From Dyella acidisoli (GTDB lineage: Bacteria > Pseudomonadota > Gammaproteobacteria > Xanthomonadales > Rhodanobacteraceae): DNA of 64,000 nt. Below the pieces are notes generated by a model, which saw nothing but the letters and a program-made list of their open reading frames with translations, searched no databases and had not been told where the DNA came from. Shown piece by piece: positions 7,175 to 15,300 of the stretch. The stretch is taken from NCBI RefSeq assembly GCF_030160295.1, contig NZ_BSOB01000046.1, positions 440,673 through 504,672 on the forward strand. Direction: 5' to 3'. Position 1 is the stretch's first letter. Every line of letters begins with the position of its first letter. The translations under genes and the position numbers were made by a program.

Positions 7175-8539
7175 ATGAATCATCAACTCGACGCCAACGC
7201 CGCCCTCGCCCAGCGCGATCTCCGCCACATCTGGCACCCCTGCACCCAGATGCACGATCACGAATACGTACCGATGGTGCCGATTGTGCGAGGTGAAGGC
7301 GCGTGGCTGATCGACGCGGACGGGCGCCGCTATCTGGATGGCATCAGCTCCTGGTGGACCAATCTGTTCGGCCATGCCAATCCGCGTATCGCCGCGGCGC
7401 TGGCCGAACAGGCCCGCACGCTGGAGCACGTGATTTTTGCCGGTTTTACGCATCCGGTCGCGATCGAATTGGCCGAGCGGCTGGTGGACATCACGCCGCA
7501 AGGTTTGGAGAAGGTCTTCTTCGCCGACAACGGTTCGGCGGCCATCGAAGTGGCGCTGAAAATGAGCTTCCACTATTGGCTCAACCAGGGACATGGTGAA
7601 AAGACGCGATTCATTGCGCTCACCGGCAGTTATCACGGCGAAACGCTTGGTGCCTTGTCGGTCAGCGACGTAGCGCTGTACCGCAAGACCTATGCGCCCT
7701 TGCTGCTTACTCCGATACTCGCGCCCTCACCCGATATATACGAAGGTGAACCGGGCGAATCGCCCGAACAAATCGCCGCGCGCCGGTTGGAAACCATGCG
7801 CGAGCTGCTGGAGCGCCACGCGCAAGAAGCCTGCGCAGTAATCGTGGAGCCATTGGTGCAATGCGCTGGCGGCATGCGCATGTATCACCCGAGTTATCTC
7901 AGCGGCCTGCGTGCGTTGTGCGATCAGTATCACGTGCACCTCATCGCTGATGAAATCGCCGTGGGTTTCGGTCGCACCGGCACGATGTTCGCGTGCGAAC
8001 AGGCCGCTATTGCGCCGGATTTCATGTGCCTGTCCAAGGGGCTGACTGGCGGCACCCTGCCGCTCTCCGCCGTGCTCACCACGCAGCGCATGTATGACGC
8101 CTTCTACGCCGAATACAGTGCAGGCAAAGCGTTTCTGCACTCGCACAGCTACACCGGCAATCCGCTTGCATGCCGAGCTGCGCTGGAAACCTTGAACATC
8201 TTTCGCGACGAACCGGTGCTGGAACATAACCGGACGCTAACTGCGCATCTTGCCAAGCGACTGGCACCACTACGCGAGCATCCAAACGTGGCTGACGTAC
8301 GTCAGCACGGCATGATCGCTGCGGTGGAGTTGGTGGCTGACAAGGCAACGCGACGCGCGTTTCCTTCGGAGGAACGGCGCGGCTTGCGCGTCTATTTGCA
8401 TGGACTGGAACACGGCGCGTTGCTGCGGCCGTTGGGCAACATCATCTACTTCATGCCGCCCTACGTGGTGAGCGAAGACGAGATTGATCATCTCGTGGAT
8501 GTAGCTAGCGCAGGGATTGCGCGTGCGGTCGTAGCCTGA
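7175..8539 (+). CDS. bioA: Adenosylmethionine--8-amino-7-oxononanoate aminotransferase BioA
   Basis: A 455-residue PLP-dependent class III aminotransferase that makes 7,8-diaminopelargonate in biotin synthesis, using S-adenosylmethionine as amino donor. Visible features are HIWHPCTQMHDHE (19-30), the glycine turn DNGSAAIEVALKM (118-130), SYHGETLGALSVSD (152-165), Asp259 in IADEIAVGFGRTG and the PLP lysine Lys288 in LSKGLTGG. WHPCTQ and GFGRTG are BioA hallmarks. The ATG at 7175 fits the family length; an in-frame ATG at 7136 would add 13 residues. The other bio genes are not here. Confidence 0.95.
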   Translation: MNHQLDANAALAQRDLRHIWHPCTQMHDHEYVPMVPIVRGEGAWLIDADGRRYLDGISSWWTNLFGHANPRIAAALAEQARTLEHVIFAGFTHPVAIELAERLVDITPQGLEKVFFADNGSAAIEVALKMSFHYWLNQGHGEKTRFIALTGSYHGETLGALSVSDVALYRKTYAPLLLTPILAPSPDIYEGEPGESPEQIAARRLETMRELLERHAQEACAVIVEPLVQCAGGMRMYHPSYLSGLRALCDQYHVHLIADEIAVGFGRTGTMFACEQAAIAPDFMCLSKGLTGGTLPLSAVLTTQRMYDAFYAEYSAGKAFLHSHSYTGNPLACRAALETLNIFRDEPVLEHNRTLTAHLAKRLAPLREHPNVADVRQHGMIAAVELVADKATRRAFPSEERRGLRVYLHGLEHGALLRPLGNIIYFMPPYVVSEDEIDHLVDVASAGIARAVVA

Positions 8540-8547
8540 TGCAAATG

Positions 8548-8688
8548 CCCCTCTCCATCTTCGGGAGAGGGGTTGGGGTGAGGGTGCGATCAACGCGCAA
8601 AAACCAAGACTTGCGTGAAAAGTCTAGATCACGCTTCGCCCGAACCCTCATCCGCCCTTCGGGCACCTTCTCCCAAAGGAAGAAGGAA
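8548..8688. repeat. Diverged family-1 copy and a related CCGCCCTTCGGGC repeat
   Basis: A family-1 hairpin at 8548-8584 follows bioA, with GGGGTTGGGGTGAGGG tail. A second element at 8645-8688 reads CCCTCATCCGCCCTTCGGGC followed by an imperfect TTCTCCC/GGAAGAAGG hairpin. This is a distinct subtype of the same general design, in inverted orientation. Together they separate bioA from the convergent small secreted protein gene and could serve as a transcription stop. Confidence 0.7.
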
Positions 8689-8699
8689 GGGTGCAGCAG

Positions 8700-9020
8700 C
8701 TAATGACCACCGCCGCCGCGAATCGTAACGGCCGGATCCAGTCTCTCCAGCGCTGGCCCAAGCTGGGTTTCGCCAGTGGCATCGATATCCTGCTTGCTAT
8801 ACGAACGGCCCGCGACCGGCAAGCATTCACCCGGCTTGGCCTTGATCAGGCTGCCGGTATCACGGATGCAATTACGATCGCCCGGTTTGAGCGGCGAGCG
8901 CGGCACGGTCTTGGCCGGTGCGGACGCTTGCTGATCCGCTTGAGGCGCGCTTTGCGGTGCAGCGAATGCCACGGTCACCATACCAGCCGCCAGAGCTGCG
9001 CAAATAACCCGTTTGAACAT
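8700..9020 (-). CDS. Small secreted protein of unknown function
   Basis: A 106-residue protein with a clear signal peptide (MFKRVICAALAAGMVTVAFA, cleavage about residue 21), a proline/alanine/glutamine-rich stretch, and a C-terminal block containing two cysteines (NCIRDTGS and GECLPVAGRSYS), an LDP motif and a glycine-rich end. The start was fixed by a strong ribosome-binding site, AGGAGG, 6 bases before the ATG at 9020. I recognise no catalytic motif. The cysteine pair suggests a periplasmic disulfide. It sits alone between bioA and rsmE, transcribed towards bioA. Confidence 0.75.
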   Translation of the reverse strand: MFKRVICAALAAGMVTVAFAAPQSAPQADQQASAPAKTVPRSPLKPGDRNCIRDTGSLIKAKPGECLPVAGRSYSKQDIDATGETQLGPALERLDPAVTIRGGGGH

Positions 9021-9188
9021 GGCAAACCTCCTGCTCGCAAATGGGGGAAAAGAGCGAGCTACGTAGGTAAGACCATGCTGATACCAGCTTAGGTTCATCG
9101 CAAGGCCTATTTTACTGGAACGCGTTCAGATGGCTGAACAACGATGCGCCTAGCGCTATGCTGGACAACCTGCCATTGATCGAAGCTT

Positions 9189-9923
9189 ATGCGCACCATC
9201 CGCATCCACGTCGACCAGCCGCTGACGCCTGCCGCCACACTGAGCTTGCCTGTGCAAGCCGCGGAGCACGTGGCGCGCGTGCTGCGCATGAATGCGGGGG
9301 ACGCACTAACCGTTTTCAACGGCGATGGCTACGACTACGTAACCACGATCGTGAGCGTCGGCAAGCGCGATGTAGTCGTCCACATCGACGGCTGCGAAGA
9401 AGTTGCGAATGAATCACCGCTGCAACTTACGTTGGCGCAAGGTGTTGCGCGTGGCGAGAAGATGGATCTGATCGTGCAGAAAGCCACTGAACTGGGTGTT
9501 GCGCGCATCGTGCCCTTGTTTACCGAACGCTCCGAAGTAAAGCTCGATCCCGCCCGCGCGGAAAAACGCCTACAGCATTGGCGCGCGGTGGCTGCCAGTG
9601 CGTGCGAGCAAAGCGGTCGCGTACGCCTCCCCGAAGTGATGCCTGCGCAACCACTGCAAACCTGGCTGGAAGGTCTTGCCAATGATGGCGCCCAGCGTCT
9701 GGCGTTGCTGCCCGAGGGTACTCAGCGAGCGCGTGAAGTGCGCTTCAGCGAGTCAGGTGGCTTGCTGGTGGTGGGACCCGAAGGCGGCTTAGGCGAGCGC
9801 GATGTTGCGGCACTGCGCGAAGCTGGCTTTCGAGGGCTGCAACTAGGGCCGCGCATTTTGCGCACAGAAACTGCGGGATTGGCCGCGCTGGCTGCGTTGC
9901 AAGCGTTGCACGGGGATTTGTAG
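9189..9923 (+). CDS. rsmE: 16S rRNA (uracil(1498)-N(3))-methyltransferase RsmE
   Basis: A 244-residue SPOUT methyltransferase. The N-terminal PUA-like part (VLRMNAGDALTVFNGDG) is followed by the knotted SAM-binding domain: KATELGVARIVPLFTERS, VVGPEGGLGERDV (about 193-205) and LGPRILRTETA near the C-terminus. It methylates U1498 in the decoding centre of 16S rRNA. Its TAG stop codon (9921-9923) is also the first triplet of a palindromic repeat, yet the protein has normal length. It lies near bioA on the same strand with a minus-strand gene in between. Confidence 0.95.
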   Translation: MRTIRIHVDQPLTPAATLSLPVQAAEHVARVLRMNAGDALTVFNGDGYDYVTTIVSVGKRDVVVHIDGCEEVANESPLQLTLAQGVARGEKMDLIVQKATELGVARIVPLFTERSEVKLDPARAEKRLQHWRAVAASACEQSGRVRLPEVMPAQPLQTWLEGLANDGAQRLALLPEGTQRAREVRFSESGGLLVVGPEGGLGERDVAALREAGFRGLQLGPRILRTETAGLAALAALQALHGDL

Positions 9924-9994
9924 GTTGGGTTAGCCCAGCGTAACCCAACAACAATGGCCTGAAATTGTTGGGTTACGTTGCGCTAACCCAACCT
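9921..9994. repeat. Inverted doublet of family-4 repeat (TAGGTTGGGTTA)
   Basis: Arm one, 9921-9951, reads TAGGTTGGGTTAGCCCAGCG and continues with GTAACCCAACAA overlapping. Arm two, 9965-9994, is its inverted copy. The arms are about 30 bases with only one or two mismatches and a 13-base loop. Each arm is itself a GTTGGGTTA/TAACCCAAC palindrome. It lies between convergent rsmE and chpC and would form a strong hairpin in either transcript. Confidence 0.9.
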
Positions 9995-10015
9995 GCATGA
10001 TCTAGGCAGTAGAAA

Positions 10016-10492
10016 TCAGCTCGCCTGACGCAGCAACTCGGTCACCTCGATCTCGATACCTTCGAGATCCGGAATCACTGCAATGTCATCGCGCACCAGC
10101 ACCTGCGCTTTCACGCCGCGCGGCAATGGCTTGCCATCATGCGTGGGAATGATCAGCTCGGCGTTGAGTGTGGTCAGGCGCGGGAAACCTTGCGTGACCA
10201 CCGCAACGAACGGCACGTCGGGATTGTCGCCAAGCGCCTTGAGCACAGCCACACGCACGCTGAGTTCGGTGTCGCCTTCCTCGGCATTGGCCAGCTTGGT
10301 GAATGACACCAGCGGCACGCGCCAACCACGCCAAGCAATGCGGCCGAGCAACCACTCAGGGGCGCCGGCAACGGGTTCGGGGGTGGCGAAGGTGATCACT
10401 TCGGCCACGGTCGCATTCGGCAGCAGCAGGCGCAGATTGCCTACTGGTACCAGCACGCAGCGGATTTCGCGGGGTAACGGCTGTTCACTCAT
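10016..10492 (-). CDS. chpC: CheW-like adaptor protein ChpC
   Basis: A 158-residue CheW-domain protein. The CheW fold runs through VLVPVGNLRLLLPNATVAEV, LLGRIAWRGWRVPLVSF and the terminal LVRDDIAVIPDLEGIEIEV. In the pil-chp system of Pseudomonas, ChpC is a second CheW adaptor that can link further receptors to the ChpA kinase. The start overlaps the chpB stop by 4 bases (10489-10492). It is the last gene of the minus-strand pil-chp operon; a family-4 repeat doublet follows. Confidence 0.85.
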   Translation of the reverse strand: MSEQPLPREIRCVLVPVGNLRLLLPNATVAEVITFATPEPVAGAPEWLLGRIAWRGWRVPLVSFTKLANAEEGDTELSVRVAVLKALGDNPDVPFVAVVTQGFPRLTTLNAELIIPTHDGKPLPRGVKAQVLVRDDIAVIPDLEGIEIEVTELLRQAS

Positions 10493-12318
10493 CGGAAGTC
10501 CTCCACCAGCCGCACCGCCAATTCCTGCGGCGAACCGGAAAAGCTGGCCAGGCGTTCGGCCATCACGCCGTTGACCATGTCTGTGTAGTGATCGCTGAAG
10601 GCCGCTTCCACCCACACCTGCCCGCCACGATCATGGATGGCTTGTGCGCCAGCCACGGCATCGGTGGCTTGGCCGGCGAACACGATCGCCAGTGCGTCAC
10701 GCCCAAATACGTTCGCCGCCATCGTGAAGCTGCTGTCGATGGAGGGCAGCATGCCACTGACGTCATCGTTCGCGGCACTGAGTTCCACGCGACCGTCGCG
10801 AGTGATGCGCACCTGCTGCCCACGCGGCACCACCACGACTTCGCCATTGCGCGCGCGCATACCCGTAGCGGCAACCTTGATCGGCAAGCTGCAACGTGTG
10901 GTCAGTGATGCAATCAACGGTTCCAATGCATCCCGGCTGTGATGCTGGGTGAGCAGGATCGGCATTTTCAGATTGCCCGGCAGTGCGCCGAGGAAAGTCG
11001 CCAACGATGCATCGCTGTCACGCGCTGCACCGAGTACGAGCAAGTTCGCGAACGCGGAATCCAGCTCCTGCAGATGCGACTCGACTGGCACGTATTCGTC
11101 CTGGGGCGCGATAGCTTCTTCCATCGACACCAGTTCCAGGCTCATACCCGGCTCGACCGGCGACTCGTGTTCCAGAAACTCGACATCGGGTGCCAGATAG
11201 TCCGACGCGCTGACTTTCTCGATACCGAACGCCTTATCGCCCGCGGGTGGCGTCGCCGCATGATCATCCTCCGCCATGAAGCCCCATTCCGGTGCGACAG
11301 GCGAGGGTGTCTGTTGGGCAAGCGTCGCCTTTTCGATCACCGGCGGGGTGAACTCCTCGTCAAGCGAAGCGAGCGAGAGGTGATCCAGGTTGATGTTGAA
11401 CGCTGGGGCCTGCATACGCGCCGGCTCCGGTTCAGGTACCGGCGCAGGAGCGAATCCAGGCGACGTCGGAATGTCATCGTGATTGATGTTGAACGTCGGC
11501 GCTTCCATCCGAGCCGGTTCCGGTACGGCTGCGGGCGCGAACGCAAGCGAGGTCGGAATGTCATCGTGCGCAACAGGCACGGCGTCGTCATGCCAACTGA
11601 AATCGCCGTCGTGCAGCGGCTGCAAATCCTCTTCCGCCTTGAATTTCAGCGAACCGAATTCGTTTTCCGGCTCGTGCGGCGCTTCGTCGGACGCCAGCAG
11701 CGCTTCCAATTCAGCCGCCAGTGTTTCGGACGAGGCCGGCGCGGCAGCAACTTCCTCGTGCACCAGCGATGTGTCTACGATGGGTTCGTGCGCCGCGGGA
11801 ACTTCCGCCACCGGCTCAGGCAGTGGTTCCAGTTCGGGCTCCGGTTCGAGCAGCGGTTCTACAACGGGCAGTGCAGCGGCGGCAGCCAGTGGCTCGGGCT
11901 GTGGTTCCACCGCAGCAGGCATCACCGGCGTCACGGGTACTTCCACCGCACGCGCATGCTCTGGGCGCGGCGGATCAATGGTGTCGCTCTTGAGCGTTTT
12001 AGCGGCCAGATGGCGCGCCCACCGCGCACGATCCCAGCCGTCCAGGCCACGACTGGCCTGCGCATCGTTGAAGACGACGGGAATGTCGCCGGCAGCGACC
12101 AGCTCATAGATCAGGTCAAGCGCGGCGTCGTCCACCGAGTCGTCCAGATTCACCACCAGCACGTTCACGCCGGCTTGCCGCAGTTTCACTACGTCGAAGC
12201 TGCTGACCGGACCTTCGTGCGCAATCCGAGCACCGTGCTCGGAAAGTGCGGTGCGCAGATGACTTCCCAACTCCACGTCATCGAACAGCAGCGCTACCGC
12301 AACAGCGTTATTGCTCAT
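10489..12318 (-). CDS. chpB: ChpB-like protein with degenerate CheB methylesterase domain
   Basis: A 609-residue protein in three parts. The N-terminal 110 residues look like a receiver-type fold without clear phosphorylation motif. Residues 115-420 form a low-complexity Pro/Ala/Glu linker with a 29-31 residue tandem repeat (HDDIPTS...FNIN). The C-terminal 185 residues match the CheB methylesterase domain. Of the CheB catalytic triad, the histidine (His459 in LLTQHH) and aspartate (Asp553 in AGQATD) are present, but the GASTGG nucleophile site reads GAARDS (430-435), so the serine is alanine. It is therefore predicted inactive as a methylesterase. The start overlaps the chpA stop by 11 bases. 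Confidence 0.75.
   Translation of the reverse strand: MSNNAVAVALLFDDVELGSHLRTALSEHGARIAHEGPVSSFDVVKLRQAGVNVLVVNLDDSVDDAALDLIYELVAAGDIPVVFNDAQASRGLDGWDRARWARHLAAKTLKSDTIDPPRPEHARAVEVPVTPVMPAAVEPQPEPLAAAAALPVVEPLLEPEPELEPLPEPVAEVPAAHEPIVDTSLVHEEVAAAPASSETLAAELEALLASDEAPHEPENEFGSLKFKAEEDLQPLHDGDFSWHDDAVPVAHDDIPTSLAFAPAAVPEPARMEAPTFNINHDDIPTSPGFAPAPVPEPEPARMQAPAFNINLDHLSLASLDEEFTPPVIEKATLAQQTPSPVAPEWGFMAEDDHAATPPAGDKAFGIEKVSASDYLAPDVEFLEHESPVEPGMSLELVSMEEAIAPQDEYVPVESHLQELDSAFANLLVLGAARDSDASLATFLGALPGNLKMPILLTQHHSRDALEPLIASLTTRCSLPIKVAATGMRARNGEVVVVPRGQQVRITRDGRVELSAANDDVSGMLPSIDSSFTMAANVFGRDALAIVFAGQATDAVAGAQAIHDRGGQVWVEAAFSDHYTDMVNGVMAERLASFSGSPQELAVRLVEDFR
11390..11570 (-). repeat. Two-copy 93-bp tandem repeat in the chpB linker
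   Basis: The segment TTGATGTTGAACG recurs at 11390 and 11483, a period of 93 bases (31 codons). The encoded units are HDDIPTSLAFAPAAVPEPAR... and HDDIPTSPGFAPAPVPEPEP..., each ending in FNIN. This is an in-frame duplication in a disordered linker. Confidence 0.8.
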
Positions 12319-15300
12319 TCACCGGCTCCTGCGCGTGTTGCTCCAGTACTTCGCTGATTTGAGCCAGCAACTCGGCTTCTTGATACGGCTTGCCGAGATA
12401 ACGTTCCACACCGATGTCGAAGGCGCGCTGGCGATGCTTTTCGCCGGTACGCGAGGTGATCATGATGATCGGCACGTGGCGCAGGCGCGGATCGGCCTTC
12501 ATCTGCGTCGCCAGTTCGTAGCCGTCCATGCGCGGCATTTCGATGTCGAGCAGCATCAGATTCGGCACGCGTTCGTGCAGTTTTTCCAACGCGTCGAGGC
12601 CGTCCTTCGCGGTTTCCACTTCGTATTCGTGGCGTTCGAGCACGCGGCCGGTGACCTTGCGCATGGTGATCGAGTCGTCGACCACCATCACCAGCGGGCG
12701 CAAGCGTTCTTCTTCGATCACCGGCGCGACGGTGGCGTAATGCACGCCTTCGGCCAGGCGCTGTTCGCGACGGGCCAGGCCATGACGCACCAGCGGCGCG
12801 AGGTCGAGAATCACCAGCACCGAGCCATCGCCCATGATGGTCGCACCGAGGATGCCGGGCACCGAGCTCACTTGCGGGCCGACCGACTTCACCACGATTT
12901 CGCGCGAACCGATCACGGCGTCGACGCGGATGGCGGCACGCAGTTCACCCGAACGAGTCAGCAGCAACGGCAGCTGTTCTTCATCGCCCATGCCTGGGGT
13001 CAGGCCAAGCAGGCCGGCCAGGTCGTGGATGGCGTAATCCTCGCCGTTGTAATCGAACTGCGGATTTTCTTCCACCAGACGCTGTGACAGCTCATCTGGA
13101 CTGATGCGTGCAACACCCTGTACCGAGGTCATCGGGATGGCGAAAGTGGATTCGCCGATGCGCACCAGGATCGCCTGCGTCACCGCGAGGGTGAACGGCA
13201 GTCGCAGCACAAAGGTGGTGCCTTCGCCCTGACGCGACTCGATCGCGAGCGAACCGCCCATTGCCTTGATCTCGCTGGCCACCACGTCCATGCCCACGCC
13301 GCGGCCGGCGAGCTGGGTGACGGTGCTGGCGGTGGAGAAACCGGTCAGGGTGATCAGCGAGAGCAACTGGTCGTCGAACAAGCGTGTATCAGCGCGAATC
13401 AGCCCACGCTCGATCGCACGCTTGCGAATCGCCTCGCGGTCCAGGCCGCGGCCGTCGTCGCTGACGCGGATCACCACCTCGGTGGCTTCGCGCGCCACGC
13501 GGATGCGCACTGCGCCCTCTTCCGACTTGCCGGACGCGCGGCGCGCTTCCGGCGTTTCGATACCGTGCGCCACGGCGTTGCGCAGCATGTGCTCGAACGG
13601 CGCCTTGATGCGGTCGAGCAGGTTGCGGTCCATTTCACCGTGCGCGCCTTCCACGTACAGCTGCGCGCTCTTGCCTTCTTCTTGCGCGGCCTGACGCAGC
13701 GTGCGGCGCAGGTTCGGCACCATGGTGTCGAACGGCAGCATGCGCGTGCGCAACAGACCTTCCTGCAGTTCCGAACTTACGCGGGACTGCTGGATCAGCA
13801 GCGTTTCGGCCTGACGGGTGAGATCGTCCAGCATGCTCTGGATCGACACCAAGTCCGACACCGATTCGGCCAGCGCACGTGAGTACTGCTGCAGCTGCGA
13901 GAAGCGGTCCAGTTCCAGCGGATCGAACACCGCCATGCCCGCTTCGCGATGCTCGCGCTGGAAGCGCGCGATGATCTGCGCTTCGGTTTCGATTTCGAGC
14001 ATGCGCAGCTGGCTGCGCAGACGCGATACGGTCTGTTCAAGTTCGACCAGGTTGAAGCGGTAGGCCGAAACCTGCTGCTCCAGACGCGAACGGTAGATCG
14101 CTACTTCGCCCGCGTGATTTACCAGGCTGTCCAGCAGTTCCGCACGTACGCGAATCTGTTCCTGCGCGGTGCGGCCTGCTTCTTCGGCCTGCGCGTCGTT
14201 TTCCGCGGGCAGCAGCGAAGGCAGTTCCAACGCGCTGACTTCCGGAGCCGGCGCTGCTGCAACGGGCGCAGGAGCGGGCGCTTCGGCAACGGGGGCTTCT
14301 TCGGCAACGAGTGCTGACGCTTCATGCGCCTGCGTCTCGTGCACGTCACCGCCCGTCAGGCGCGCGATCATGGCATGCGGATAGGCAATGGCCTTGCCTT
14401 GCGATACGCGCTGCACGAGGCCATGCATTTCGTCGAACGCAGCTTCAAGCGTGCCGATCAGCGAACCGGTCTTCTGCGGGTCGATGCCATGCGAATGTTC
14501 GAGCAAGCTTTCCAGCGCGTGGCTAAGATCGCCCACCGGTGTGACACCGGCGATGCGCGCGCCACCCTTGAGGGTGTGCAGCGCACGCAGGAGTCCGGCC
14601 ATGTGTGAAACATCGGTCGGCTCGGCATGCCATTTCGCGAGCGTGCCGTCGGCGTCGTCGAGAATCTCGCGCGCTTCTTCGCTGAAGATTTCCAGCAAAT
14701 CCGGGTCGATGTGGTTGAAGCTCATCAGCTCGCCGGCCGGCACGCGTTCTGCCGGCTGACGTTCGATCGTTTCCTGTTGCGGTGCTTCAGCGACAACAGG
14801 TTCTTCGTGATGCGGCGCCTGTACGACCGGCTCTTCCACCGGCTGCTCGATCTCATGCTCGACGGCTTGATGCTCGATAGCCTGATGATCGACAACTTCG
14901 GGCTCGACCACTTCAGGTTGAGCCACTTCTGGCGCAGCCGCTTCCGGCTCGGCCACAGTCGGTTCTTCGAGCATGGTCTCGCTGACGAACGCATGCACGG
15001 GTTCTTCGTGCGCCGGTTCTTCCACCGGCTCGTTCGCCGCTTCGAAACCAAAGTCGAGATGATGTTCGATCGCGGCTGGTTCTTCGGCCGCTTCCTCGCT
15101 AACAGCGTGGTGACCGGTGTCGAGCGCTTCGAGGCTGGCGAGAAGTTCCGCGAAATCTGCGTCCTGCGCGCTGGGTTCGGGCTCGAGATGCTGCAGCACG
15201 GGCTCGGGCTCAGCTTCGCCAGGACCTTCCGCGGCGAGCGCATCGAGCAACTCGGCGGTGTAGTCCTCTCCCGCGATGGCGGGCGATTCGACAAACGGTT

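Noticed and set aside
10939-12357. A 472-residue open frame on the plus strand
   Set aside because: Antisense to chpB; very rich in Arg and Phe, as expected from the complement of a Glu/Pro/Ala linker.
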